Origin: DASWED01 sp036394995
Lineage (GTDB): Bacteria > Actinomycetota > UBA4738 > JACQTL01
Direction of reading: 5' to 3'
NCBI GenBank assembly: GCA_036394995.1
Contig: DASWED010000111.1
Span: 77,515 to 141,514, forward strand
DNA: 64,000 bases
Position numbers and translations under genes: made by a program. Positions within the stretch are counted from its first letter, which is position 1. Each line of letters begins with the position of its first letter. Shown piece by piece: positions 17,009 to 26,084 of the stretch. Under the pieces are notes generated by a model, which saw only the letters and a program-made list of their open reading frames with translations, had not been told where the DNA came from and searched no databases.

Positions 17009-20000
17009 CTACGCCGGGACCTGCGAGTCGAACGACCCCAGGTACTGATCCCGTTCGGCGGGAGTGAGCTCCCGGGTCACGCGGGCGCCGGCCAGCCCCA
17101 CGAGGTCCCCGTACGGGAGGAACGACTCGACCGGCCACACCTTCGCCGTCCCGTCCTCGCTCGTCGTGACCAGCAGGCGGCCGTCGGGGCTGAACGTCGC
17201 GTCGTTCAGCCGACCGTTCTGGCCCCGGAGCACCGTGGACAGCGTTCCGCTCGGGACCTCCCACACCCGGGCGGTCCGGTCCCAGCTGGCGCTCACCAGG
17301 AGCCTCCCGTCCGAGCTGAACACGATCCCGGTCACGAAGTCGGTGTGGCCGCGGAGCGTGGAGAGGAGGTCGCCGTCGGGGACCGACCACAGCCGCACGG
17401 TCGGCCCGGATGCCGTCGCCACCACCGAGCCGTCCGGCGAGAATGCCCCGAGCACGTCGGTGAGGAACTCGTATCGCTTCCCGGCGGGCACCGGGTTGGC
17501 CATTCGGGCCACCTCGTCCCCCGACTCCGCGTCCAGCAGCGCCGCCATCTGGTCGCCCGTGGCCAGGACCAACCGGCCATCTGGGCTGAAGATCGCGCGC
17601 CCGTGCCCGAATGGCTGCCCCGGGACGTCGGTCCGGATGACGCGTTCCGGGAGGTCGCCCGAGCTCCCGTACAGCCGAACGATCTCGACGTCATGCCCCG
17701 GGACCTCGGTCACGACCCGTCCCCGGGGCCCGGGCTGGGCGCTGATGAGATCGGGGAATTGCCCCGGCGCCCCCGGTCCCAGGGTGCGCAGCCGCCTTCC
17801 TGTGCCCGCGTCCCACAGGGTGGCGGTGGCGTTCGAACCGGCCAGGAGCAGGTGTCCTTCGGCGTCGAACGCGATGTCGTTGAAGTAGCTGAAGAGCGGC
17901 CCCCCCGGCTCCCGGTGGAAGATCAGGCGGCCGGTGCGGAGGTCCCAGACGTCGGCGAACGCCTCCATGCGACCGAGGGCCGCGCCCACCAGATGCCCGT
18001 TCGGGCTCATCGCCAGGACCTGGGGCCCGACGTGGCAGCACAGGGTCCGTTCGAGATGACCGGTCAGCGCGTCCCATTCGCCGAGGCGCTGGCTTTCCTG
18101 GCCGGTACCGGTCACGATGAGGCGTCCGTCCGGCGTGAACACTGCCGGGAACACCGGCCCGCCGCCGGACGACAGCGTGAGCCCTCCGGGCGGGGATTCC
18201 ACGTCCCAGACGCGGGCCGTGCCGTCGCCGCTCCCGGTGACCACCGAGCGGCCGTCGGGGCCGAATCGCGCGTCGAAGACCCAGTCCGTGTCCCCCCGCA
18301 GGACGAAGATCTGCTTGCCCGTGGCAACCGACCAGACGCGCGCCGTGTGATCGACGCTCGCCGTCACGACCAGCCGGCCGTCGGGGCTGAACCGTGCGGA
18401 CAGCACCGGCCCGCCGTGGCCGCGAAGCGTGGCGACCACCCGCCTCGCCCTCACGTCCCAGACGTGGGACAGCCCGTCGTCCTCGGCGGTGACCAGGAGC
18501 TTCCCGTCGCGGCTCCACTCGGCCTCCAGGGGAAAACTCCCGGATGCCCGCAGCGTCGCCAGCAGCTTCCCGTTGGCGACGCTCCACACGGTCACGGTCC
18601 GACCCGAGGTCACGGCGATCCGCTGCCCGTCGGGGCTGAACCGTGCACTGACGGCCGGGTTCGGTGGCAGGACGTTGAGGAGCCGCCCGGTCAGCGCGTC
18701 GAAGATTCCCACCCGGCCCTCAGAGCTCACCAGGATGTGCCGGGCGCCCGACACGAAGAACCCGGGCGACACGGCCACGAGCCGGCCGTCCGGGCTGAAC
18801 GTCGCGAACTCCGCGTCGCGTCCTCCCGTGCCGAAGTCCGCGACCCGACGGCCTGACAGCGCATCCCAGACGCCGGACCCCGTGGCCAGCCGCCGGCCGT
18901 CGGGGCTGAAGGCGAACTCGTACGGGGCGCTCGGCTGGGGGATCGTGGCGATGGCCGCTCCGGTAGCGGCGTCCCACACCCGGACGCCGCTTTCGAGCAG
19001 GCCGCCTGCCGTGGCCACGAGTTTCCCGTCGGGTGAGAACTCGACATCGTTGACCTGCTCGCCCTCGTTCGAAAGGGTTGCGATGACGTCCCCGGTGTTC
19101 GGATCCCACAGGCGGGCGGTGCCGTCCCAGCTCGCCGTGGCCACCTCGGTCCCGTCCGGGCTGAACGTGGCGCGGTCGACGACGTCCGTGTGGGCCCGAA
19201 GGACCGCCGACAGACTCGACCCGAGCAGCGCCCGGCGGAGGGCGTCCTGGGCCTCCCGGGTGCCGGCGATCTCCCCCGCGGCCCTGGCCAGGAGGAGGGA
19301 CAGCTCGGGATCGACCTGGAGGAGATTGATGGCATCGGCGGCCAGCTCCCCCGACTTCGCCTCCGCGGCACGCTGCTCGGCCACGGCACGCTGGCGCTGC
19401 GCCTCCTTCCGCTGCCGATCGGCCTCCGCCTTCCTGCGCTCGGCGACGGCTTGCTGGTGCTCCGCATTCTTCTGGGCCGCCCGGGCCACCTCCTTCTCGT
19501 GGAGGGCCCGGCCCCGCTGCACGAGCGCGAACGCCGCGAGGATCACCGCCACCACGAGGGCCACGGACACCGCGCCCACGGTGACCCGCTGCCGGCGGGC
19601 CGACGCCCGGCGGCTGGCGTACACGTACTCGGTCTGGAGCTGGGTGGGCCGCGGAGACTTCTCCGCGGAAACGGCCAGGCTCCGCTCGGCGTCGTCCAGG
19701 TCGCTTCCCCGCAGGAGGAAGCTCCGGTCCCGGCGCCGCCGATCCCATTCCGTGGCCCGGACCTGCAGCCGGGTGTGCGTTCGGACCCACTCCAGGTCGG
19801 TCTCGAGGGCCTCGGTCAGCCGACGGAACGCCTCGTCGAAGTCGTCCTGCTCCCGGAACGAGATCCAGTTGTGGGCGGCCACGGCATCGGGAAGGGACTC
19901 CGGCGCGACCTCCTCCCGGAGCAGCGGGACCAGCCGGGTGTTCGTATCCAGGGCGACGCGGAGCTCCTCCGCGCACACCCTGGAGGCAACGGACGCCGGG

Positions 20001-20185
20001 CTGACGACGAACAGGAACCCGTCGGCCTCCACGATGGCCCGGCGGATCTCCTCCATCCACTGGGCGGTCGGCGGGATCCCCACCCAGTCCACCCAGGCGT
20101 CTCGCCCTCCCGCCTCCAGCGCCGCGTGGAGACGCCGGACGAACGGCTGGTCCTCTCGGGCGTAGGAGATGAAGACGTCCGGCAT
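17009..20185 (-). CDS. TIR domain - transmembrane - coiled coil - WD40 protein
   Basis: A 1058-residue multidomain protein. Residues 1-130 form a TIR_2 domain (VFISYAREDQPFVRRLH; WVDWVGIPPTAQW; SPASVASRVCAEELRVAL). Glu73/Glu74 of the CAEEL segment are at the place of the catalytic Glu of NAD-cleaving TIRs. One transmembrane helix lies at 202-223 and a charged, Ala/Glu/Arg-rich coiled coil at 225-285. A helical linker (VDPELSLLLARAAGEI) common in actinobacterial WD40 conflict proteins leads to about fourteen WD40 units from 325 to the end (FSPDG, then D/W-DGTARLW). No STAND NTPase is present. The gene follows the DUF4231/SLATT-like gene by 13 bases. The start at 20185 is directly before the TIR strand and preceded by GGGGCGGAG. 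Confidence 0.85.
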   Translation of the reverse strand: MPDVFISYAREDQPFVRRLHAALEAGGRDAWVDWVGIPPTAQWMEEIRRAIVEADGFLFVVSPASVASRVCAEELRVALDTNTRLVPLLREEVAPESLPDAVAAHNWISFREQDDFDEAFRRLTEALETDLEWVRTHTRLQVRATEWDRRRRDRSFLLRGSDLDDAERSLAVSAEKSPRPTQLQTEYVYASRRASARRQRVTVGAVSVALVVAVILAAFALVQRGRALHEKEVARAAQKNAEHQQAVAERRKAEADRQRKEAQRQRAVAEQRAAEAKSGELAADAINLLQVDPELSLLLARAAGEIAGTREAQDALRRALLGSSLSAVLRAHTDVVDRATFSPDGTEVATASWDGTARLWDPNTGDVIATLSNEGEQVNDVEFSPDGKLVATAGGLLESGVRVWDAATGAAIATIPQPSAPYEFAFSPDGRRLATGSGVWDALSGRRVADFGTGGRDAEFATFSPDGRLVAVSPGFFVSGARHILVSSEGRVGIFDALTGRLLNVLPPNPAVSARFSPDGQRIAVTSGRTVTVWSVANGKLLATLRASGSFPLEAEWSRDGKLLVTAEDDGLSHVWDVRARRVVATLRGHGGPVLSARFSPDGRLVVTASVDHTARVWSVATGKQIFVLRGDTDWVFDARFGPDGRSVVTGSGDGTARVWDVESPPGGLTLSSGGGPVFPAVFTPDGRLIVTGTGQESQRLGEWDALTGHLERTLCCHVGPQVLAMSPNGHLVGAALGRMEAFADVWDLRTGRLIFHREPGGPLFSYFNDIAFDAEGHLLLAGSNATATLWDAGTGRRLRTLGPGAPGQFPDLISAQPGPRGRVVTEVPGHDVEIVRLYGSSGDLPERVIRTDVPGQPFGHGRAIFSPDGRLVLATGDQMAALLDAESGDEVARMANPVPAGKRYEFLTDVLGAFSPDGSVVATASGPTVRLWSVPDGDLLSTLRGHTDFVTGIVFSSDGRLLVSASWDRTARVWEVPSGTLSTVLRGQNGRLNDATFSPDGRLLVTTSEDGTAKVWPVESFLPYGDLVGLAGARVTRELTPAERDQYLGSFDSQVPA

Positions 20186-20198
20186 GCTCCGCCCCGCT

Positions 20199-21131
20199 TC
20201 AGGTTCCCCGGGAGGCCCTCCACAGGGTGTGCTCCCGGGAGATGGCCTCCTCGGCGTGTTCGACGAACCGTGCCCACTCGCTCTCGGTCCGGGGCTCGTC
20301 GGCCAGAGCCTCGATGTCGGAGATCTCCCTGGCCGTGACCGAGTACGCGGACGCCAGGGCCCCGTGGTCCTTCGTCTGGATCCAGGCCGCGATCGCCCCC
20401 GCCGCCGCCGCGGCAACCCCCACGAAGTCGTACCGGGTGTGGGTCGTGAGACGGACGACCGCGGCGGCCACCCCGGCCACCTCGAAGGCCAGCATCGCCG
20501 CTCCCCACAGCTCCGCTCGCCGGGCGTTCCACCGGGCCTTCGTCACGTACCACACCCGCTGGTCCTCCAGCCGGCCCTCGACGTACGCGGTCCGGCGGTC
20601 CTCGAGGGACCGGGACCGGAGCGCCTCCATCGCATCGGTGATCTGCTGCGATCGTTCGACCGACGGGATCAGTGTGACTTCGCGCAGGGGTCTGACGAGC
20701 TCGGACAGGCGGGCGATGAGGAGCTTGCCCGCGGCCGGCCCCGGTTCGCCGTCGGCGTGGAATGGCGAACCGCCAACCGCGTAGCGCCAGGCCAGGGTCT
20801 TCGCCGACTCGGCGGCGGCACGGCCCTCGTACCACGTCCGATCGGGTTTGGTCCCCAGCAGGTGGGTCTTCAGGACGGCCGCCGAGAACAGCGCGATGAC
20901 GGCCAGGACCTGGGGCCATTTGGGCGGAGTCGGCGTGGCCCCGGCCAGGGCCGCTCCACCCAGCAGCGCGAGCTGAGCGGCCGACGAGCGCACGAATCTA
21001 CGCTGCGCGGTCGCGGAGGCCCGGTCGGCGGCCCTGAAGAGCTCCGGGAGGTCGAGGTCCCTCAACGTCGCGGCCGCACCCGGGCCGCGGTCCTCTCCGG
21101 CGGCCACTCCGCCCGCTCCCTCCCCCGTCAT
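20199..21131 (-). CDS. DUF4231/SLATT-like four-helix membrane protein
   Basis: A 310-residue membrane protein with two hydrophobic hairpins (about 49-65/72-90 and 206-227/234-252). The middle and end carry DUF4231-type segments, notably RVWYVTKARWNARR and EEAISREHTLWRASR. DUF4231 belongs with SLATT-type membrane proteins, proposed as pore-forming effectors in nucleotide-signalled conflict systems. It lies 13 bases upstream of the TIR-WD40 gene on the same strand, so the two are probably one operon. I chose the ATG at 21131; the frame is open further upstream but without family features. Confidence 0.7.
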   Translation of the reverse strand: MTGEGAGGVAAGEDRGPGAAATLRDLDLPELFRAADRASATAQRRFVRSSAAQLALLGGAALAGATPTPPKWPQVLAVIALFSAAVLKTHLLGTKPDRTWYEGRAAAESAKTLAWRYAVGGSPFHADGEPGPAAGKLLIARLSELVRPLREVTLIPSVERSQQITDAMEALRSRSLEDRRTAYVEGRLEDQRVWYVTKARWNARRAELWGAAMLAFEVAGVAAAVVRLTTHTRYDFVGVAAAAAGAIAAWIQTKDHGALASAYSVTAREISDIEALADEPRTESEWARFVEHAEEAISREHTLWRASRGT

Positions 21132-21308
21132 GGAGTCGAAGCGTCGCCCCCACGTGGTGGCGGTGTCAATGCCGTCCCGCACGGGCGCTCGATCGGCAGG
21201 CGGAGAAGCCCGGGCCCCGGCCGTGTGGGTGGGCGTCCCGAGGGGACGGTGGCCAGCATCCGCGGCGTGCCCGTCAGGCGCCGTTCGGCGGTGAGTTCCG
21301 CCGGCTCG

Positions 21309-21314
21309 TAGACT
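21309..21314 (+). promoter_or_regulatory. Putative -10 box (TAGACT) for the thiolase gene
   Basis: TAGACT lies 30 bases before the ATG at 21345. The short leader it predicts carries an AGGGAG Shine-Dalgarno. It is inside the 213-base divergent gap between the SLATT-like gene and the thiolase; no clear -35 box was found. Confidence 0.35.
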
Positions 21315-21344
21315 GGGTGGAACCGATCGCAGGGAGAATCCGCC

Positions 21345-22541
21345 ATGGCCACATCCACCCGTTCCGTCATCGTCTCCGGGGCCCGCACGCCCATCGGGCG
21401 CTTCGCCGGAGGGTTCACCGACCTGGCCGCCGTGGACCTGGGGGGCGTGGCCATCCGTGAGGCCCTGTCCCGGTCCGGGGTGCCGGGAGAGACCGTGGAC
21501 TACGTGATCATGGGCCAGGTCCTCCAGGCCGGGGCCGGCCAGATCACCGCCCGCCAGGCCGCGATCAAGGCCGGCGTGCCCAAGGAGGTCCCGGCCATCA
21601 CCATCAACAAGGTGTGCCTGTCGGGCCTGAACGCGATCGCGCTGGCGGACCAGCTCATCCGGGCCGGGGAGATCTCCGTTGCCGTGGCCGGGGGGATGGA
21701 ATCCATGACGAACGCCCCCTACGTCCTGCCCTCCGCCCGGTTCGGAGCCCGCATGGGCAACACCGAGATGGTGGACTCCATGGTCTACGACGGGCTGTGG
21801 TCGACCTTCACCGACCAGCACATGGGGCAGTCCTCCGACGAGGTGAACGCGGAGCTGAAGATCTCCCGCGACGACCAGGACGCCTGGGCCGCCCGTTCCC
21901 ACCAGCGCGCCGCGGAGGCATGGGCCTCGGGGCGGTTCGCCGAGGAGGTCGTGCCCGTCGAGGTCCCCCAGCGCAAGGGGGACCCCGTCGTGGTGGAACG
22001 GGACGAAGGGATCCGGGAGGGGACCTCAGCGGAGTCACTGGCCAGGCTGAAGCCGGCGTTCGTCCCCGACGGGACCATCACCGCCGGGAACGCCTCCCAG
22101 ATCTCCGACGGGGCCGCCGCGGTCGTGGTGATGTCCGCGGCCAAGGCCGAGGAGCTCGGCCTGAAGCCCCTGGCCGAGATCGTGGCCCACGGGATGTGCG
22201 CGGAGCGCTACGCCTGGCTGCACACCGTCCCCGCCATCGCGATGCAGAACGCCCTGAAGAAGGCCGGCAAGGACGTCCACGACCTGGGCGTGGTGGAGAT
22301 CAACGAGGCCTTTGCCTCCGTGGCCCTGAACGCCACCCGGATGCTCGGTGTGGACGAGGCCATCGTGAACCCGAACGGCGGGGCGGTGGCCCTCGGTCAC
22401 CCCATCGGCGCGAGCGGAGCGAGGCTCGTGTTCACCCTGGCGAACGAGATGCGCCGGCGCGGCGTGGAGTTCGGCGGCGCGGCGCTGTGCGGAGGCGGCG
22501 GCCAGGGCGACGCCCTCATCATCAGGAACCCGGCGGCCTGA
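21345..22541 (+). CDS. Acetyl-CoA acetyltransferase (thiolase)
   Basis: A 398-residue thiolase that condenses two acetyl-CoA to acetoacetyl-CoA or runs in the degradative direction. The acyl-accepting Cys91 lies in INKVCLSGLNAIAL; GGMESMTNAPYVLP is the tetramerisation and substrate segment; NEAFA, GHPIGASGAR (His352) and CGGGGQGDA (Cys382) complete the active site. Length and motifs favour the biosynthetic type. It has its own promoter-like region and an AGGGAG ribosome-binding site. Product acetoacetyl-CoA would lead to crotonyl-CoA, the substrate of the Ccr at 663. Confidence 0.93.
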   Translation: MATSTRSVIVSGARTPIGRFAGGFTDLAAVDLGGVAIREALSRSGVPGETVDYVIMGQVLQAGAGQITARQAAIKAGVPKEVPAITINKVCLSGLNAIALADQLIRAGEISVAVAGGMESMTNAPYVLPSARFGARMGNTEMVDSMVYDGLWSTFTDQHMGQSSDEVNAELKISRDDQDAWAARSHQRAAEAWASGRFAEEVVPVEVPQRKGDPVVVERDEGIREGTSAESLARLKPAFVPDGTITAGNASQISDGAAAVVVMSAAKAEELGLKPLAEIVAHGMCAERYAWLHTVPAIAMQNALKKAGKDVHDLGVVEINEAFASVALNATRMLGVDEAIVNPNGGAVALGHPIGASGARLVFTLANEMRRRGVEFGGAALCGGGGQGDALIIRNPAA

Positions 22542-22543
22542 TC

Positions 22544-22558
22544 CGGCCCACCGGGCCG
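22544..22558 (+). terminator. Weak hairpin after thiolase
   Basis: CGGCCC-ACC-GGGCCG forms a perfect 6-base stem with a 3-base loop, 3 bases after the thiolase stop codon. There is no T-run, so it may be only a weak or factor-assisted terminator. Confidence 0.3.
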
Positions 22559-22652
22559 CTTCCGCCCGGCCGGGGAATCGAGGGTTAGCCGGCCCCCGCG
22601 CGGGGCACGTTCCTCCCCCGGAATGCCCGTTTCCGAGAAGGGGGAATGATCC

Positions 22653-24113
22653 ATGCCCGCATTCCTTTCCGTTCGCCGGCTCGTGTTGCTCGTGACCGGC
22701 GTCGTCGTGCTGATCTCCGCCCTGGTGGTAGCCGGCGGCGCGGGAGGCTCGAACGCCCGCGCCGCCACCGCCGTCGGGTTCGTGCGGCACGCGTACCACC
22801 CCGGCACGGCCACCACGCGGAGCAAGGAGATCTCCGGGTACTCCGGACCTCGCTTGTCGCTGCAGGTCGCGAAGGTCGGGGCTCCCGGGATGGAGCCCAC
22901 CATCGGCGTGGCCGCCGACGGCACCGCGTACTACGGAGCCGCCCACATCGTGGCCGACACCCCCTACGCGTGGGGCGGGGCCCGCACCGACACCCGCATG
23001 TCCACCGACGGCGGGAAGACGTGGAAGTCCATCCAGCTGGGCGGCGGGGACGTCGGGGTTCCGCCCGCGAACGCCGACCCCATGATCTACGTCGATCAGA
23101 CCACCGGCCGGGTGTTCAACTTCGACCTCGAGGGGGCCTGCAACTTCCTCAACTACTCGGACGACAAGGGCCAGTCCTGGTCCACGAACCCGGCGGCCTG
23201 CGGGAACCTGGTCGTGGACCATCAGACCATCGTCACGGCCAAGCCGAGGGAGGGCCTCACCACCAGCGGGTACCCGAACGTCGTGTACTGGTGCTCGAAC
23301 CGGGTGGCGGACGCCACGTGTGGCCGGAGCCTGGACGGCGGGACGACCTGGGGACCCACGGGTGACGCCGCCTACATGGGCTATGACGAGGCCGCCGGTG
23401 GACTGTGCGGTGGTCTCGCCGGACACCTCGCTGCGGACCCCGACGGGCGGATCTTCCTGCCGAAGGGCCACTGCGAGCACCCGTGGGTGTCCATCTCGCA
23501 GGACGGCGGGGCCACCTGGAAGCGGGTCCAGGTCAGCACGATCAGCGCCTCGGACACGCACCTGTCGCTCGCGTCGGACAACGCCGGGAACCTCTACTAC
23601 GGGTGGTGGGGCGGGAAGCACGACCTGCCCTATCTGTCGATCTCGCGCGACCACGGCATGACGTGGAGCGCGCCGATGATGATCGCGCCGCCCGGCGTGT
23701 TCGCGGCCAACCTGGTGACGGTCTCGGCCGCGGCGCCAGGCCGCGTGGCCGTCACGTTCCTCTCCACGACCGATCCGAAGGAGGACGGCCACCGGCCCAT
23801 GGACCAGACCGTGGTGGTGTCCACGAACGCCCTGTCGGCCAACCCGACGTTCGTCTCGTCCACGGCGAACCCGGCCGGCGACCCGATCCACCGGGGCAAC
23901 GACTGCACCGCGGGCCGGTGCGGCGGGATCTGGGACTTCATCGACATCCACATCTCGAAGGCCGGCCAGGCGTGGGCCAGCATGTCCGACGACTGCGTGG
24001 CCACCTGTGTGACGAGGGACGAGCGCACCGCGCTGCACGCGGGCGTGGGCTACGCGATCCGGGAGATCGCGGGCCCCAACCTGGGCGTGCCGTTCCAGTT
24101 CGCCTCTCCGTAG
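22653..24113 (+). CDS. Secreted Asp-box/sialidase-fold propeller protein
   Basis: A 486-residue exported protein with a Sec signal peptide (about 1-38, ending SNARAATA). Asp-box repeats follow (STDGGKTWK, SDDKGQSWS, SLDGGTTWG, SQDGGATWK, SRDHGMTWS), giving a sialidase-like propeller. Several Cys residues (CTAGRCGG, CVATC) suggest disulfides. No hydrolase catalytic set is evident. It resembles the protein at 8704-10173. A strong intrinsic terminator follows 7 bases after the stop, so it is transcribed alone. The ATG has AAGGGGG a few bases upstream. Confidence 0.75.
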   Translation: MPAFLSVRRLVLLVTGVVVLISALVVAGGAGGSNARAATAVGFVRHAYHPGTATTRSKEISGYSGPRLSLQVAKVGAPGMEPTIGVAADGTAYYGAAHIVADTPYAWGGARTDTRMSTDGGKTWKSIQLGGGDVGVPPANADPMIYVDQTTGRVFNFDLEGACNFLNYSDDKGQSWSTNPAACGNLVVDHQTIVTAKPREGLTTSGYPNVVYWCSNRVADATCGRSLDGGTTWGPTGDAAYMGYDEAAGGLCGGLAGHLAADPDGRIFLPKGHCEHPWVSISQDGGATWKRVQVSTISASDTHLSLASDNAGNLYYGWWGGKHDLPYLSISRDHGMTWSAPMMIAPPGVFAANLVTVSAAAPGRVAVTFLSTTDPKEDGHRPMDQTVVVSTNALSANPTFVSSTANPAGDPIHRGNDCTAGRCGGIWDFIDIHISKAGQAWASMSDDCVATCVTRDERTALHAGVGYAIREIAGPNLGVPFQFASP

Positions 24114-24120
24114 GAGATGA

Positions 24121-24149
24121 GGGGCGGCGCCCACCACGGGCGCCGCCCC
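24121..24149 (+). terminator. Strong intrinsic terminator
   Basis: GGGGCGGCGCCC and GGGCGCCGCCCC are perfectly complementary 12-base arms around the loop ACCAC, followed by TTTCC. It lies 7 bases after the stop of the secreted propeller gene and separates it from the acyl-CoA dehydrogenase. Confidence 0.85.
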
Positions 24150-24154
24150 TTTCC

Positions 24155-24160
24155 TACACT
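24155..24160 (+). promoter_or_regulatory. Putative -10 box (TACACT) for acyl-CoA dehydrogenase
   Basis: TACACT directly follows the terminator hairpin and lies 22 bases before the ATG at 24183. The leader would hold the GGGAGGAGGGAG ribosome-binding site. Confidence 0.45.
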
Positions 24161-24182
24161 CCACGGGAGGAGGGAGCGAGAC

Positions 24183-25343
24183 ATGACCGAGCGCCTGTTC
24201 GACCTGCCCGAGGAGATCGAGGAGTTCCGCAAGCTGGTTCGGAAGATCGCCGAGGAGCGCATCGCGCCCCGCGCGGCCGAGGTGGACGACACCGACGAGT
24301 GGCCCAAGGACCTCTGGGAGGTCATGGTCGAACACGGCCTGATGGGCGTGGGGTACCCGGAGGAGTTCGGCGGCGGGGGCGGAGGGTCGCTCACGTTCGC
24401 GGTGATGACCGAGGAGATGTCGCGGGTGTCGGCCGGCGTGACGCTGACCCCGCTGGTGGCCCGGCTCGGCGCGATCCCGGTCATGCTGGCGGGCTCCGAC
24501 GAACAGAAGAAGGAGCTGTTCGGGGGCATCGCCGAGGGCCGGCACCTCATGTCCTACTGCCTGACGGAGCCGGGGAGCGGCAGCGACGCCGTCGCGATGA
24601 AGACCCGCTACACGGCCGTGGACGACGGCTACCGGCTGACCGGGACCAAGCGGTTCATCACAGGGGCCGGCGTGTCCGACGCGTACACCGTGTTCGCCAC
24701 GAAGGACCCGGCGCTCCGGGGCGAAGGCATCTCGTGCTTCCTGGTGTACCGCGACGACCCGGGGGTCTCGTTCGGCAAGGAGGAGCACAAGATGGGGATC
24801 CACGGGTCCCCCACCCGCGAGGTGTACATGGAGGACACCGTCGTTCCGGCCGACCGCATGATCGGGGCCGACGGCGAGGGGTTCAAGATCGCCATGCGAA
24901 CCCTCGACTACTCGCGGCCGACCATCGGCGCGCAGGCTCTGGGGATCGCCCAGGGCGCGTTCGACTTCGCCGCCCGGTACATGACCGAACGCGAGCAGTT
25001 CGGTAAGAAGATCGCCGAGTTCCAGGGGCTCCAGTTCATGCTGGCCGACATGGCCATGGAGATCGAGGCCGCCCGCGCGCTCGTCTACAAGGCCGCCGCG
25101 CTGGTCGATGCGCGTGACCCCCGCATGACCCTGTTCGCCTCGATCGCGAAGTGCTACGCGAGCGACGCGGCCATGAAGGTCACCACCGACGCCGTCCAGA
25201 TCCTGGGCGGCTACGGCTACATGCGCGAGTACCCCGTCGAGCGCTACATGCGCGACGCCAAGATCACCCAGATCTACGAGGGCACCAACCAGATCCAGCG
25301 CGTGGTCATCGCCAGGAACATCCTGAAGTCGCTGGGCGGGTAG
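24183..25343 (+). CDS. Acyl-CoA dehydrogenase
   Basis: A 386-residue FAD enzyme oxidising acyl-CoA to enoyl-CoA. CLTEPGSGSDA and GTKRFITGAGVSDAY contact FAD and substrate; REQFGKKIAEFQGLQFMLADM is the PS00073-type region. QIYEGTNQIQR places the catalytic Glu at about 366, as in short/medium-chain dehydrogenases. The frame is open 22 codons further upstream, through the terminator, so the ATG at 24183 with its GGGAGGAGGGAG site is the real start. An electron-transfer flavoprotein partner is not in the window. Confidence 0.93.
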   Translation: MTERLFDLPEEIEEFRKLVRKIAEERIAPRAAEVDDTDEWPKDLWEVMVEHGLMGVGYPEEFGGGGGGSLTFAVMTEEMSRVSAGVTLTPLVARLGAIPVMLAGSDEQKKELFGGIAEGRHLMSYCLTEPGSGSDAVAMKTRYTAVDDGYRLTGTKRFITGAGVSDAYTVFATKDPALRGEGISCFLVYRDDPGVSFGKEEHKMGIHGSPTREVYMEDTVVPADRMIGADGEGFKIAMRTLDYSRPTIGAQALGIAQGAFDFAARYMTEREQFGKKIAEFQGLQFMLADMAMEIEAARALVYKAAALVDARDPRMTLFASIAKCYASDAAMKVTTDAVQILGGYGYMREYPVERYMRDAKITQIYEGTNQIQRVVIARNILKSLGG

Positions 25344-25388
25344 GGAGCCGGCTCTCTCGACCCAGCCGGGCCCCGGATTCCCGCCTCC

Positions 25389-25628
25389 CTACGGCGGCGC
25401 CCGACTACCTCCTTCGATCACCGTCCCGTCCGGCCGGGAGAACACCGGGGAGCCGTCGACCATCTCCACCCGGAACCCGTGGTGGTGGATCTTGCGGTGG
25501 TGGCGCCGGCACAGCAGCACCAGGTTGGACAGGTCCGTCGGTCCCCCGTCGGGCCAGTGTGCAAACCGGGCATGTCGGGATTCGCGAAGAAGATTCCTCA
25601 ACTCTCCCGCCGTCTGCACGAATCGCAT
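25389..25628 (-). pseudogene. HNH endonuclease C-terminal remnant (DUF222/13E12-type)
   Basis: A 79-codon minus-strand frame contains AHWPDGGPTDLSNLVLLCRRHH followed by FSRPDGTVI, the C-terminal half of actinobacterial DUF222-HNH proteins. The DUF222 domain and the upstream Cys pair of the HNH finger are missing, and the residues before it do not match. It is most likely a degraded copy of a multicopy mobile HNH family. The ATG at 25628 is just the first one available. Confidence 0.6.
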
Positions 25629-25689
25629 GGGTCGGTCGGACCGTGAACTCCCACGGTCAGCGCGAGGTGGGACGGCGTTTTCCGATCGC

Positions 25690-25706
25690 GAACGTTCGGG
25701 AACGTT
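25690..25706. repeat. Tandem GAACGTT repeat, putative operator
   Basis: GAACGTT occurs at 25690-25696 and 25700-25706, one helical turn apart; the first copy is part of the palindrome CGAACGTTCG (25689-25698). It lies about 40 bases before the Rho_N-like gene, where a regulator or promoter would sit. Confidence 0.35.
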
Positions 25707-25745
25707 TGAAGGGACACGTCGACGTGCCCCGAGGAGGTGAGGCTC

Positions 25746-26084
25746 GTGCCGAGGAGCGAGTGGACCGACGAGCAGGAACGCAAGTACGAGCACATCAAGG
25801 AGAGCACCAGATCGCGCGGGGCGTCCACCAAGCGGGCCAAGGAGATCGCGGCCCGGACGGTGAACAAGGAGCGGGCCCAGCGAGGCCAGAGCGAGACGGC
25901 CTCCAGGTCCTCCGTGCGCGATATGCCGTCGTCCAAGCGAGGCGGCCAGCGGTCCGGCACCAGCGGGCCGCGGGGGCGGACCCGTGAGCAGCTCTACAAC
26001 GAAGCCCGGCAGATGGGCATCGAGGGCCGTTCGAAGATGAACAAGGCCCAACTCCAACGCGCGGTCGACCGCAAGAAGCGGTAG
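25746..26084 (+). CDS. Small basic Rho_N-type protein (annotated in relatives as plasmid stabilization protein)
   Basis: A 112-residue highly charged protein: PRSEWTDEQERKYEHIKES near the start, KRAKEIAARTVNKERAQRG in the middle, and a C-terminal Rho_N/SAP-like helix-extended-loop-helix (REQLYNEARQMGIEGRSKM, then NKAQLQRAV) that binds nucleic acid in related proteins. Homologues in other bacteria are often called plasmid stabilization proteins without functional proof. I prefer the GTG at 25746 because AGGAGG lies 8 bases upstream; the GTG at 25737 overlaps that site. Confidence 0.75.
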   Translation: MPRSEWTDEQERKYEHIKESTRSRGASTKRAKEIAARTVNKERAQRGQSETASRSSVRDMPSSKRGGQRSGTSGPRGRTREQLYNEARQMGIEGRSKMNKAQLQRAVDRKKR

